Under the pieces are notes generated by a model. The model saw only the letters and a list, made by a program, of their open reading frames with translations, searched no databases and had not been told where the DNA came from. From Agromyces sp. ISL-38 (GTDB lineage: Bacteria; Actinomycetota; Actinomycetes; Actinomycetales; Microbacteriaceae): a DNA stretch of 64,000 bases. Below are positions 18,536-27,506 of the stretch, one piece after another (within the stretch, counting starts at the first letter, position 1; each line of letters begins with the position of its first letter). The position numbers and the translations under genes are program-made. Location: assembly GCF_018613935.1 (NCBI RefSeq), contig NZ_JAGGPF010000012.1:156670-220669 (forward strand), written 5' to 3'.

Positions 18536-18601
18536 GCCCCGAATCAGCCTGAGCCCCGAGCAGGGCCAGAGTCCCGCGCAGGGGCGGCCCGGGTCCCGCG
18601 C

Positions 18602-18955
18602 TCAGGCGAGTGCGACGCTGAGCTGGCGTTCGCCTGCCGCGAGCACCCCGTAGACGGCGTGCAGGGCGACGGGATCGCCCGCCGAGAGCACGTCGCCGAG
18701 GGATTCGTGGTGCCAGACGCGAGTGATGTCGCCGCTCGTGAATTCGGCGAGCGTGACGAACCCGTCAGGGTCGTTCGCGACCACGATCGCGTCGATCCAC
18801 TTGCTCGCCGCGACCGCCGCGAGCTGGTGCTGCATGCGGTGCAGCCCGTGACCGGGCCGTTCGCTCGAGCACTCAGCCGCCGCTTCGCAACCGCGCATGC
18901 CCATGACCGCGCCCTGGTGGGGCTCGGCGGCGGCGTGCGGTTCGCGGTACGACAT
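18602..18955 (-). CDS. Conserved-looking protein of unknown function
   Basis: A 117-residue soluble protein, convergent with the Met/Cys-rich gene. I do not recognise a family. The first third is rich in His, Cys and Met (HAAAEPHQGAVMGMRGCE). The rest looks like a compact alpha/beta domain (WIDAIVVANDPDGFVTLAEF, VWHHESLGDVL). ATG 18955 has a clear GAGGAG ribosome site 6 nt upstream. A metal-related role beside a copper-storage protein is possible but rests on position and composition only. The 66-nt convergent gap holds imperfect GC-rich repeats. Confidence 0.65.
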   Translation of the reverse strand: MSYREPHAAAEPHQGAVMGMRGCEAAAECSSERPGHGLHRMQHQLAAVAASKWIDAIVVANDPDGFVTLAEFTSGDITRVWHHESLGDVLSAGDPVALHAVYGVLAAGERQLSVALA

Positions 18956-19090
18956 GAGTGCTCCTCGGTGTTCGATTCCGCCACGGTACGCCGCCTGCCG
19001 ACGGATGTCTCGTGGCGGCGTAATGCGCGGAAACACTCGCTGAACGGCCGATGCCCCGCTGGCGCATGCGACCGGCTGCCGGCGGCTCTG

Positions 19091-19924
19091 CTAATCGAGG
19101 AAGAGCGTGCGGAGCCGCCTCGTCGTGAAGACGACGCCGACGACCGCCATGACGACGTAGTAGAGCACGTGCCAGAGCATGTCCCAGCCGACGTCGCCCG
19201 TCGTGAGCCCGCGCACGAGCTCGACGCCGTGCCAGAGCGGGAGCGCCTGGATCACGCCCTGCAACCACTCGGGATACACCGTGAGCGGATAGAACGTGGC
19301 TGAGAAGAGGAACATCGGCAGCATGATGAAGTTGATCCAGTCCATCTGCTGGAACGACTTCATATAGCTCGTGACCGCCATTCCGAGGCTCGCGAACCCG
19401 AAGGCGATGAGGAGCACCGCGGGCAGCGCGAGGATCGCCCACCACGAGAGATTGAGGCCGAGCGCCTGCATGACCAACTGGAATCCGACCGCGTAGAGTG
19501 CGCCGCGGAGAAGTGCGAGAAGAATCTCGCCGAGCGCCACGTCGAGCGGGCCGAGCGAGGTCGAGAGCATCCCCTCGTAGAGCTTCGTGAACTGCATCTT
19601 GAAGTAGACGTTCCATGTCGAGTCGTAGATCGCCCCGTTCATCGCGGCGACCGCGAGCAGCGCCGGCGCGATGAACGCGGCGTAGGACACCTCCTGCCCA
19701 CTCGCCGTAGTGACGGTGCCGACGAGCGTGCCGAGCCCGATGCCCATGGCGAGCAGGTAGAAGATCGGCTCGAAGAAGCCGCTCACGACGACGAGCCAGT
19801 TCGTGCTGCGGGTGGCGCGCCAGCCGCGCAGCATCACCGCACGGGCATTGCCGGCGTAGAGGGAACGCACGGGCCGCGGCAGGGTCGCCGAGTTCACGAG
19901 ATCTCGTTCGGTGACCCCGCTCAT
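19091..19924 (-). CDS. ABC-2 type transporter permease
   Basis: Membrane subunit of an ABC exporter, 277 residues with six hydrophobic helices. It has the ABC-2 signature region PMFLFSATFYPL followed by LPLWHGVELVRGL, typical of daunorubicin/NodJ-like permeases. Its start overlaps the stop of the upstream permease (ATGA). It is last in the three-gene set ATPase-permease-permease. The two non-identical permeases probably form a heterodimer. The exported compound is unknown. Confidence 0.88.
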   Translation of the reverse strand: MSGVTERDLVNSATLPRPVRSLYAGNARAVMLRGWRATRSTNWLVVVSGFFEPIFYLLAMGIGLGTLVGTVTTASGQEVSYAAFIAPALLAVAAMNGAIYDSTWNVYFKMQFTKLYEGMLSTSLGPLDVALGEILLALLRGALYAVGFQLVMQALGLNLSWWAILALPAVLLIAFGFASLGMAVTSYMKSFQQMDWINFIMLPMFLFSATFYPLTVYPEWLQGVIQALPLWHGVELVRGLTTGDVGWDMLWHVLYYVVMAVVGVVFTTRRLRTLFLD

Positions 19925-20817
19925 CGGCCGAGCCTCCGAACGGAGATGCGCCGCGCCCAGACCCAGCCGACGACGATGAGGGCGACGAGATAGGCCACGT
20001 GCACGATCGTGAGCCAGATCGGCTCGGCGTAGCCGTAGGAGAACACGCGGGCGAGCTCGGTGCCGTGCCACAGCGGCGAGATCCAGCCGATCCACTGCAG
20101 CCAGATCGGGAAGGTCGAGAGCGGGAAGAACGTGCCGGAGAACAGGGTCATCGGCAGCACGATGAAGCGCATGACCATGGCGAGCTGCCCGGCGTCGTCT
20201 TCGAGCGTGGAGGTGTACGCCATCAGCACGGCGCCGAAGGCGAGACCGCCGAGGAGTCCGGCGAAGACCATGAGGAACGCAGCCGGCGAGGGTGCCGCCC
20301 CGAAGATGACTATGAGCAGGAAGAACAGCACGAGGTTCACGAGCATTCGGATCGAGACGGAGATGACCACGCCGTCGACGATCTGCGTGGGGCGCAGCGG
20401 CGAGGCGCTCATGCCGGTGAAGGTGGGGTTCCACTTGTAGCCGAGCATGATCGGGTACGTGAACTCCTCGCTCGAGACCGTGATGGCCGCGCTCGCGAGC
20501 AGCGCTGGTGCCACGAACACGAGGTAACTCACGCCGCCGACGTCCTGATCGCCGGCATTCGCGTCGACGATCGTCGCGAGTCCGACGCCGAGGGCGTAGA
20601 GGTAGATGAGCGGATTGCCGATGCCGGCGACGACGACGGTGCCGGTGTAGCTCTTCATCACCCGGAAGCGGTGCAGGGCCACGTACCAGGCGCCCCATCG
20701 ACGCGGCATGCGCGCTGCAGCGAGGGCCCGTGCAGTGGTCCCGGACGCGGCGTGGGTCGCCGGGGTCTCGAGACGACCCTTCGGGGCCCCTCGACCCGCA
20801 GAAGCGATCTCGCTCAT
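19921..20817 (-). CDS. ABC-2 type transporter permease
   Basis: A 298-residue paralogue of the neighbouring permease. It has an approximately 40-residue cytoplasmic N-terminus, six helices, and the same landmark motifs TLFSGTFFPLSTFP and SPLWHGTELARVF. Translation is coupled at both ends: its start overlaps the ATPase stop and its stop overlaps the next permease start. It would form the membrane channel with that partner. Confidence 0.88.
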   Translation of the reverse strand: MSEIASAGRGAPKGRLETPATHAASGTTARALAAARMPRRWGAWYVALHRFRVMKSYTGTVVVAGIGNPLIYLYALGVGLATIVDANAGDQDVGGVSYLVFVAPALLASAAITVSSEEFTYPIMLGYKWNPTFTGMSASPLRPTQIVDGVVISVSIRMLVNLVLFFLLIVIFGAAPSPAAFLMVFAGLLGGLAFGAVLMAYTSTLEDDAGQLAMVMRFIVLPMTLFSGTFFPLSTFPIWLQWIGWISPLWHGTELARVFSYGYAEPIWLTIVHVAYLVALIVVGWVWARRISVRRLGR

Positions 20818-21740
20818 TCGATGAGGCTCCTGCCGGTGAGACGGAGGAACACGTCTTCGAGGCTCGAGCGTCGCACGAGGCTCGTGATGGGGTGCAGCCC
20901 CGCGTCGGTGATGCGCTCGAGCTCGGCCTCGCCGTTGTCGCTGTAGATGAGGATGCGGTCGGGCAGCACCTCGGCGCGCTCGCCGATGCCCGAGAGGCGC
21001 TCGGCCACCTCGACGTTGCGATCGGAGCCGAAGCGCACCTCGAGCACCTCGCGCGACGAGTAGCGGCGGATGAGCTCGGCCGGCGTGCCCTCGGCCATGA
21101 TGGCGCCCTTGTCGACGACCACGAGCCGGTCGCAGAGCTGCTCTGCCTCATCCATGTAGTGGGTCGTGAGCAGGAGCGTGGTGCCCTCCTCCTTGAGACG
21201 GAACAGGCGGTCCCAGAGGATGTGCCGAGCCTGCGGATCGAGGCCGGTCGTGGGCTCGTCGAGGAGGAGCACGCTCGGGTCGTTGATGAGCGCGCGAGCG
21301 ATGGTGAGCCGTCGCTTCATGCCGCCCGAGAGCGAATCGACCTTCGCCTTGCCCTTCTCCTCGAGCTGGGCGAACGCGAGCAACTCATCGGCCCGCTTCG
21401 CGACGAGCTTGCCGGACAGGCCGAAGTAGCGCCCGTAGACGAGGAGGTTCTCGCGAACGCGGAGCTCGGTGTCGAGGTTGTCGGATTGCGGCACGACGCC
21501 GAGCTGCGAGCGGATCTCGGGGCCGAAGGCGTCGGGATCGAGGCCGAGGATCGAGAGCTCGCCCGACGTGCGAGTGGACACCGCACCGACCATGCGCATC
21601 GTCGTCGACTTGCCCGCGCCGTTCGGACCGAGGAGCCCGAACGACTCCCCCGGCGCCACCTCGAAGGAGATGCCGTCGACGGCGGCGAACTCGCCATAGC
21701 GCTTGACGAGGTCGCGGGCGACGATGACTGGTGCTGGCAC
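20814..21740 (-). CDS. ABC-2 exporter ATP-binding protein
   Basis: A 308-residue ATPase of the DrrA/NodI type that drives the two downstream permeases. Motifs are Walker A GPNGAGKST (near residue 37), signature LSGGMKRRL, Walker B VLLLDEPTTGLD and H-loop LLTTHYMDEAEQL. A C-terminal extension of about 80 residues is typical of DrrA-like proteins. The start is GTG 21740. A TetR regulator lies upstream on the same strand, but its likely target is the APC gene on the other side. Confidence 0.92.
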   Translation of the reverse strand: MPAPVIVARDLVKRYGEFAAVDGISFEVAPGESFGLLGPNGAGKSTTMRMVGAVSTRTSGELSILGLDPDAFGPEIRSQLGVVPQSDNLDTELRVRENLLVYGRYFGLSGKLVAKRADELLAFAQLEEKGKAKVDSLSGGMKRRLTIARALINDPSVLLLDEPTTGLDPQARHILWDRLFRLKEEGTTLLLTTHYMDEAEQLCDRLVVVDKGAIMAEGTPAELIRRYSSREVLEVRFGSDRNVEVAERLSGIGERAEVLPDRILIYSDNGEAELERITDAGLHPITSLVRRSSLEDVFLRLTGRSLIE

Positions 21741-21814
21741 AGTTCTTCACGATAGCCCCGGGCGCCGACATCCGTCAGGGAGAGCGAGCGGGGTCCCGGA
21801 TCCGGCCGTCGTGG

Positions 21815-22420
21815 CTAGGCTCGGGCTCGCGCGGCGATCGCGTCGAGGAGCGCCGCCAGCCCGAACTCGAAGGCGGCATCGACGCGCGCGACGGCGTCGG
21901 TCCACGCGCCGGATGCTGCCACGAGCGCCGTTTCGGCGCCATCGACGTGCCAGACGTCCGAAGGCGCTGACTGCTCGAGGCCGACACCGAGCGCGAAGCT
22001 GTCGAGCACCTCGAGGTAGACGGCGATCTCGCGTGGCTCGAAGCCCGCCTGTTCGAACGCTCGGGCGAGCCGCTCATAGAGTTCGAGCACGGGTTCCGAG
22101 GTGATCGGCGTGCCGACGAGCACCGTGACCAGATGCGGATGGGCGGCATAGCTGCGGCGCTGCGTCCGCACGATCGCCTCGATCTCGTCACGCCAGTCGC
22201 CCTCTTTCCGTGCCGGCGGGGGGTCATCGGCGATCAACCGGTCGCGGATGAGGTTCACGAGGTGATCGCGATCGCCGACGTGGTAGTAAAGCGACGGCGC
22301 CGCCACTCCGAGCCGCTTTGCGAGGGCACGCATCGCGAATTCGTCTCCGCTGTCGATGAGCGCGAGCGCCTCGCTGACGATGCGATCAATCGAGAGCAGG
22401 TTCTTCGATGGCCGGCCCAC
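21815..22420 (-). CDS. TetR family transcriptional regulator
   Basis: A 201-residue repressor. The N-terminal HTH covers about residues 10-55 (IVSEALALIDSGDEFAMRALAKRLGVAAPSLYYHVGDRDHL in outline). The C-terminal region resembles the tetracycline-repressor-type ligand domain. GTG 22420 has GGAGGT upstream. It is divergent from the APC permease, and the 108-nt gap contains a dyad over the likely APC transcription start. That makes it the probable repressor of the permease-amidohydrolase pair, and possibly of itself. Confidence 0.88.
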   Translation of the reverse strand: MGRPSKNLLSIDRIVSEALALIDSGDEFAMRALAKRLGVAAPSLYYHVGDRDHLVNLIRDRLIADDPPPARKEGDWRDEIEAIVRTQRRSYAAHPHLVTVLVGTPITSEPVLELYERLARAFEQAGFEPREIAVYLEVLDSFALGVGLEQSAPSDVWHVDGAETALVAASGAWTDAVARVDAAFEFGLAALLDAIAARARA

Positions 22421-22458
22421 CTCACCACCTCCGATTCCTGTTCGTCACCACGTGGGTC

Positions 22459-22504
22459 TTGCGGACGATGTCACTCCGGTACACAATATCTGACACCGTT
22501 AGAT
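22459..22504 (+). promoter_or_regulatory. Promoter and TetR-like operator for the APC permease
   Basis: TTGCGG (22459-22464), a 17-nt spacer and CACAAT (22482-22487) form a plausible promoter. ATCTGACACCGTTAGAT (22488-22504) is an imperfect dyad of form ATCTnACnnnGTnAGAT placed over the expected start site, where bound TetR would block transcription. Confidence 0.5.
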
Positions 22505-22528
22505 TTAGCCGATCGACTGGAGTCAAGT

Positions 22529-23992
22529 ATGTCAATGGAGACGTCCACCTCAGCCCCGCCCGACGGCCGGCCCGTCGTCGGTGCACTCAAGAAGAACTCG
22601 CTCGGGACCGGGGGAATCACGTTCCTCGTCGTCTCGGCCGCCGCTCCGCTCACCGTCATCGCGGGCACCGTGCCGCTGGCGATCCTGATCGGCGGCCCAG
22701 CGGCCCCGCTCGCCTACCTCGTGGTCGGCCTCGCGCTCGCCGTGTTCGCGGTCGGGTTCATGGCGATGACCCGACATGTCACCAAGACGGGTGGGTTCTA
22801 CACCTACATCACCGAGGCGCTCGGCAGGCATGTCGGCCTCGGCGCGGGGATCCTCGCCCTCGTCTCGTACAACGCGATGCAGATCGGAATCTACGGTCTC
22901 TTCGCGGTGAGTGCCCGGGCGATGCTCGCGACCCTCTTCGGCATCGACGTTCCCTGGGCCGTGCTCGCATTCATCGCCATCGTGTTGGTATGGGCGATGG
23001 GATTCGCCGGGATCGATCTCGGGGCGAGGGTGCTGGGTGTGCTCCTCATCGTCGAGACACTCGTGCTCGTCGTGCTCGGCATCGCGATCATCGCAAGCGG
23101 AGGTGGGCCGGAGGGCTTCGGCGCCGGCGCCTTCGCTCCCGGGAACGTGTTCACTCCGCAGTTCGCGGTGACCCTCGGCCTCGCATTCGGCGCATTCATC
23201 GGCTTCGAGTCGACCGCGCTCTACCGTGCGGAGGCACGCTCGGCCGATCGCACCATTCCCCGCGCCACGTACGTGGCCGTCTTCGCCATGACGTTCTTCT
23301 ACTTCGCGATGGCGTGGCTCCTCATCCAGGCGCATGGTGAATCCCTGGTGCAGGCCTTCATCGGGCAGAACGGGGTCGAGACGTTCATCTTCGCCACGGC
23401 CGAGACCCAGCTCGGCCACTGGGCGACCGTGACCCTGCTCCTGCTCATCCTCACGAGCGTCTACGCGGCGCTCCTCGCCTTCCACAATTCCATCAACCGG
23501 TACAGCTACGCGCTCGCCCGCGACGACGTGCTCCCGGCGATGCTCGGTCGCACCAGGCAGCGCAACGGCTCGCCCTGGGTGGCCGGCGCGGTACAGACCG
23601 GACTCGCCGCCCTGATCGTGGGCGGGTTCGCCATCGCGGGCGCCGATCCCTACCTGCAGCTGCTCATCTGGGTCAACACCCCCGGGGTGATCGGGGTCGT
23701 GTGCCTGCAGATCCTGGCGTCGCTCGCCGTCGTGGTCTTCTTCACGAGGAACAGGGGAGCTGAGCGTCACCGCTTCGCGGTTCCCGCCGCCCTCACCGGC
23801 GGAATCCTCATGGCGCTGTTCACCGGGCTTATCGTCGCGAACATCGACGTGTTGACCGGCGCGCCCGCCGGAACCAACGTCGTGATCATCAGCGTGGTGC
23901 CGATCAGCTTCGCGGTGGGCGTCATCCTCGCCGCGGTCCTCAAGCGCCGCCGGCCGGCCGCCTATGCGCGCATCGGGGGCCAGGGACAGTGA
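22529..23992 (+). CDS. APC family amino acid/amine permease
   Basis: A 487-residue secondary transporter with 12 hydrophobic helices. The first helix contains the APC motif GGITFLVVSAAAPLTVIAG, and the TM6 region reads FGAFIGFESTALYRAEARS, typical of APC carriers of amino acids and amines. GGAG lies 6 nt before ATG 22529. Its stop overlaps the amidohydrolase start (GTGA). Import of an N-substituted compound for hydrolysis by that enzyme is a reasonable inference, and the substrate is unknown. Confidence 0.9.
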   Translation: MSMETSTSAPPDGRPVVGALKKNSLGTGGITFLVVSAAAPLTVIAGTVPLAILIGGPAAPLAYLVVGLALAVFAVGFMAMTRHVTKTGGFYTYITEALGRHVGLGAGILALVSYNAMQIGIYGLFAVSARAMLATLFGIDVPWAVLAFIAIVLVWAMGFAGIDLGARVLGVLLIVETLVLVVLGIAIIASGGGPEGFGAGAFAPGNVFTPQFAVTLGLAFGAFIGFESTALYRAEARSADRTIPRATYVAVFAMTFFYFAMAWLLIQAHGESLVQAFIGQNGVETFIFATAETQLGHWATVTLLLLILTSVYAALLAFHNSINRYSYALARDDVLPAMLGRTRQRNGSPWVAGAVQTGLAALIVGGFAIAGADPYLQLLIWVNTPGVIGVVCLQILASLAVVVFFTRNRGAERHRFAVPAALTGGILMALFTGLIVANIDVLTGAPAGTNVVIISVVPISFAVGVILAAVLKRRRPAAYARIGGQGQ

Positions 23993-25581
23993 CGGTCGAC
24001 CTCATCGTCCTCGCCACCCGGCTGCACGGCGCATCCGGTGGAGCCGTGGCGGTGCAAGGCGGTCGCATCGTGGCGATCGGAGATCGCCGAGACGCCAGGG
24101 CATGGACGGGACCGTCGACGCGCGTGCTCGACCTCGGCGATGCGACCGTGCTGCCGGGACTCACGGACGCGCATTCGCATCCGATGCTCGGCGCGAGCGT
24201 CGCGCGCGGCCTCGACTTGCGCGGCGCCGACTCGCTCGACGACGTGCGCGAGGCCGTCGCGTCCGAGCGCGCGCGGCTGCGTCGCGGCGAGTGGTTGATC
24301 GGCTGGGGACTCGACCACAACGTCTGGCGCGGAGAGGAGGTCGGGGCGGCGGCAATCGAAGCGGCATCCGGTGACGTTCCCACCTTCCTGCGCATGTTCG
24401 ATGCGCACTCGGCCGTCGTCAATCGGGCGGCGCTCGAGCGCGCTGCCGTACGGGGAGGGCGCCGCTTCGACACCGGTTCCGAGATCGTGGTCGATGCCTC
24501 GGGAACTCCGACCGGTCTGCTGCTCGAGAGCGAGGCGCTCGCCGTCGTCGAGCGAGTCATCCCGCCCGACAGCCGCGCCGACCTGCGCCGGCGCCTCGCG
24601 TCATCGCTCCGCGCGATGGCCGCGAGCGGCCTCACCGGGGCGCACGTGCTCGACTTCAAGGACGACCCCGCCGATCTCTACCGTGCGCTCGACGACAGCG
24701 GCGAGCTTCCCCTCCGACTCAAGATCCACCCGTGGGTGTCTCCGTCATCCGGCCCCGACGACTGGGGCGCACTGTGTGCGCAGGTCGGGGAAGGCGGCCG
24801 GCTCTGGCGGATGCATGGAGTCAAGCTCTTCCTCGACGGAACGATCGACAACGGCACCGCGTGGCTTCGCAGCCCGGACAGCCACGGACTGTCGGTCCGA
24901 AGCACCTGGGACGACCCGGAACGCTATCGCTCGGCGATCGCGCACTTCGGCGCCGCAGGGGTCGGTACCGCAACGCACGCCATCGGGGATCGGGCCGTGA
25001 TGCACGCGGCAGAGAGCATCCGACTCGCGCTCCAACGTCATCCGGGCGCGCGACACCGCATCGAGCACCTGGAGCTCACGGGCGACGACATCGTGCAGGC
25101 CGTCGCCGCCAGCGGCGCGATCGCGAGCATGCAGCCGACGCATTGCACCCACTTCGTCACGGATGCCGGGACCGACAACTGGAGCGGCCGGGTAGGAGCG
25201 CGCCGGGCCCGGCATGCCTGGCGCACGCGTTCCCTCGTCGACGCGGGGACAACACTCGCGCTCGGCTCGGACTGGCCGATCGCTCCGTTCGAACCACTGC
25301 AGATCATGGCGGATGCCCGGTTGCGGCGGCGTGTCGACCGGCCGGATCTTCCACCGGTCCTGCGCTCGGAGGGGTTGACGGCGGCGCAGGCCCTCGACGG
25401 GTACACGAGGGCCGCAGCGATCGCGGCCGGGGTGGAGCACGAGGAGGGGGCCATCCGGCCAGGCGCACTCGCCGACCTCACGGTGCTCGCGGCCGACCCC
25501 CTCGCCGTCTCGCCCGAGGAGTTCGCCGAGCTTCCTGTTCTGGCGACCATCGTCGGCGGCGAAGTACGACACTCCCTCTGA
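23989..25581 (+). CDS. Amidohydrolase family protein (YtcJ-like)
   Basis: A metal-dependent hydrolase of the amidohydrolase-3 (YtcJ) group, 530 residues. The metal-binding pattern is intact: DAHSHP near residue 61, THAIGDRAV, RIEHLEL and a late SDWPI Asp. Flanking beta-sandwich segments (VDLIVLATRL at the start, ADLTVLAADPLAV at the end) are typical. It hydrolyses an amide or cyclic amide, perhaps from the compound imported by the overlapping APC permease. Specificity cannot be assigned. Confidence 0.88.
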   Translation: MTVDLIVLATRLHGASGGAVAVQGGRIVAIGDRRDARAWTGPSTRVLDLGDATVLPGLTDAHSHPMLGASVARGLDLRGADSLDDVREAVASERARLRRGEWLIGWGLDHNVWRGEEVGAAAIEAASGDVPTFLRMFDAHSAVVNRAALERAAVRGGRRFDTGSEIVVDASGTPTGLLLESEALAVVERVIPPDSRADLRRRLASSLRAMAASGLTGAHVLDFKDDPADLYRALDDSGELPLRLKIHPWVSPSSGPDDWGALCAQVGEGGRLWRMHGVKLFLDGTIDNGTAWLRSPDSHGLSVRSTWDDPERYRSAIAHFGAAGVGTATHAIGDRAVMHAAESIRLALQRHPGARHRIEHLELTGDDIVQAVAASGAIASMQPTHCTHFVTDAGTDNWSGRVGARRARHAWRTRSLVDAGTTLALGSDWPIAPFEPLQIMADARLRRRVDRPDLPPVLRSEGLTAAQALDGYTRAAAIAAGVEHEEGAIRPGALADLTVLAADPLAVSPEEFAELPVLATIVGGEVRHSL

Positions 25582-25652
25582 CGGACGGCGACACGACGGA
25601 CGGTCGGGCTCCCGATCCGGCCACGTCTGAGGCATTCGTCGTCGGTCGCTCC

Positions 25653-25658
25653 TACGAT
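25653..25658 (+). promoter_or_regulatory. Leaderless -10 box for psuG
   Basis: TACGAT followed by 6 nt and ATG 25665 suggests psuG-psuK have their own leaderless promoter rather than relying on the amidohydrolase transcript. Confidence 0.4.
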
Positions 25659-25664
25659 GGCGGA

Positions 25665-26582
25665 ATGCAGACTCCCCCGTCCGGCCTCCGCATCGGCGAC
25701 GAGGTGCGGCGCGCACTCGACGCCGGCGCCCCCGTGCTCGCCCTCGAATCCACGATCCTCAGTCACGGCCTGCCGTCGCCCCGAAACCTCGAGGTCGGGC
25801 TCGCCTCGGAGGCGCTCGTGCGGGAGGAAGGGGTCGTGCCCGCCACGATCGGGGTGATCGACGGGGTCGCGGTCGTGGGTCTCTCCCCCGCCGAGATCGA
25901 GCGGCTCTGCAGCACCGAGCGCGTCGTCAAGGTGAGTGTTCGCGATCTGCCGATCGCCAGGGCGCAGCACCTCGACGGCGGTACGACCGTCGCCGCGACG
26001 GCGTGGCTCGCGCATCGCGCTGGCATCCGGGTCATGTCGACTGGCGGCCTGGGCGGCGTGCACCGCGGGGCGAGCGAGACCTTCGACGAGTCCGCCGACC
26101 TCGGCACCCTCGCGACAACGCCGATCACGCTCGTGAGCGCGGGGGTGAAATCGATCCTCGACATCGGCGCCACGCTCGAGCGGCTCGAGACGCTGAACAT
26201 CCCAGTCGTCGGCTACCGCACGAATCGGTACCCCGGCTTCTACATCGCCGACTCGGGCTTCTCGCTCGACTATCGCATCGAGAGCCCGGCGGATGCCGCG
26301 GCGCTCGCACACGCCCGTGACGAGCTCGGGCTGGCGTCCGCCGTGCTCGTGGCGAACCCGGTCGACGCGGCGAAGCAGTTCGACCCCGAGTTCCACGACC
26401 GGGTGCTGGCCGAAGCGCTGGCCGCGGCATCCGACGCCGGCGTGACCGGCCACGACACGACCCCGTTCCTCCTCGACTACGTGCAACGCGCCACGGGTGG
26501 TCGGAGCCTCGAGGTGAACCTCGAGGTGTACCGCGGCAATGTCGCGCTCGGGGCGGAGATCGCGCGTGCCGTCGCCGGCTGA
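25665..26582 (+). CDS. psuG: Pseudouridine-5'-phosphate glycosidase
   Basis: Splits pseudouridine 5'-phosphate into uracil and ribose 5-phosphate. The 305-residue protein has the family signature ALESTILSHGLP near residue 26, the active-site lysine regions VVKVSVRDLP and GVKSILDIGATLE, and VVGYRTNRYPGFY. The open frame extends far upstream through the amidohydrolase, but homology and the -10 box fix ATG 25665. The partner kinase follows with a 17-nt overlap. Confidence 0.94.
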   Translation: MQTPPSGLRIGDEVRRALDAGAPVLALESTILSHGLPSPRNLEVGLASEALVREEGVVPATIGVIDGVAVVGLSPAEIERLCSTERVVKVSVRDLPIARAQHLDGGTTVAATAWLAHRAGIRVMSTGGLGGVHRGASETFDESADLGTLATTPITLVSAGVKSILDIGATLERLETLNIPVVGYRTNRYPGFYIADSGFSLDYRIESPADAAALAHARDELGLASAVLVANPVDAAKQFDPEFHDRVLAEALAAASDAGVTGHDTTPFLLDYVQRATGGRSLEVNLEVYRGNVALGAEIARAVAG

Positions 26583-27468
26583 GCGGCCGGGCGGCGTGCT
26601 CGCGGTGGTCGGCGACCTCGTCGAGGACATCGTCGTGTGGGCGGGCGAGCCGGTGCGTACGGCGACCGACACGGCCGCGCAGGTCTTCCGGGCACGGGGC
26701 GGCAGTGCCGCGAACGTCGCAGCCCTCGCCGCCGCACACGTGGCGACGCGGTTCATCGGCAGGGTCGGCACGGATGCCGCGGGCGAGGCACTCGTCGCCG
26801 AGCTCACGGCACGGAGCGTCGACGTACGCGTGCAGCGGCAGGGGCGCACCGGCACGGTCGTGCTCCTCGTCGACGCCGACGGCGAGCGCACGATGTTCCC
26901 CGACCGCGGAGCGTCGGCGGTGCTCGAGCAGGTCGACGACCGATGGCTCGACGGCGTCACCTGGTTGCACGTGCCGGCCTACGGCTTCGAGCGTGAGCCG
27001 ATGCGCAGCGAGGTCATGCGCCTCGCCGCCCTGGCGCGCACGGCGGGGGCCCGGATCTCGGTCGACGCCTCCTCGACCGGGCTGCTCGCCGGCATCGGTG
27101 TCGACGTCGCACTCGACCTCATCCGCGAGGCCGCGCCCGAAGTGCTGTTCGCGAACGAGTCCGAGGCCGAGCTGCTCGGGCTGGCAGGTGGCGGAGCACT
27201 CGCGGCATCCGTCGCGCAGACCGCCGTCGTGAAGCACGGCCCGTTGCCGACCGACGTGATCGAGGCGGGCCGGCTCGTTGCGCGGGTCGACGTGGCCCCG
27301 GTCTCCGGAATCCGCGACCTCACGGGCGCGGGCGACGCCTTCGCCGCGGGATTCCTCGCCGCGACCCTGCAGGGAGCGGATGCCGCGGCGGCCTGCGTCG
27401 CTGGGCATGCGGCCGCGGCATCCGTGCTCACGAACCCGGGCGCGCACGCCACCCGTTCGTCAACCTGA
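26566..27468 (+). CDS. psuK: PfkB family sugar kinase, probable pseudouridine kinase
   Basis: A ribokinase-fold kinase of 300 residues. It has the N-terminal glycine pair region FRARGGSAANVAALAAA and PfkB signature 2, DLTGAGDAFAAGFLA, near residue 255. Overlap with psuG identifies it as the kinase that makes pseudouridine 5'-phosphate. GTG 26566 was chosen because it gives a normal N-terminus, although it lies inside the psuG end. The last codons carry half of a candidate operator for the next gene. Confidence 0.88.
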   Translation: MPSPAERPGGVLAVVGDLVEDIVVWAGEPVRTATDTAAQVFRARGGSAANVAALAAAHVATRFIGRVGTDAAGEALVAELTARSVDVRVQRQGRTGTVVLLVDADGERTMFPDRGASAVLEQVDDRWLDGVTWLHVPAYGFEREPMRSEVMRLAALARTAGARISVDASSTGLLAGIGVDVALDLIREAAPEVLFANESEAELLGLAGGGALAASVAQTAVVKHGPLPTDVIEAGRLVARVDVAPVSGIRDLTGAGDAFAAGFLAATLQGADAAAACVAGHAAAASVLTNPGAHATRSST

Positions 27469-27503
27469 ATTGACAGATCACGGGCGCGTCAATTACGGTT
27501 GAC
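27459..27503. promoter_or_regulatory. Tandem GTCAA-N6-TTGAC operators
   Basis: GTCAA-N6-TTGAC occurs at 27459-27474 and again at 27488-27503, 29 bp apart centre to centre. The second extends to a perfect 7-bp inverted repeat, GCGTCAA-N6-TTGACGC. A likely leaderless -10, TACGGT (27494-27499), sits within the second site and ends 7 nt before ATG 27507. Binding would occlude the promoter. Confidence 0.6.
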
Positions 27504-27506
27504 GCC

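Noticed and set aside
18536..18601. Rho-independent terminator between the convergent Met/Cys-rich and unknown genes
   Set aside because: Arms are short and imperfect (CCTGAGC/GCTCAGG with a long loop), and no T-run is present.
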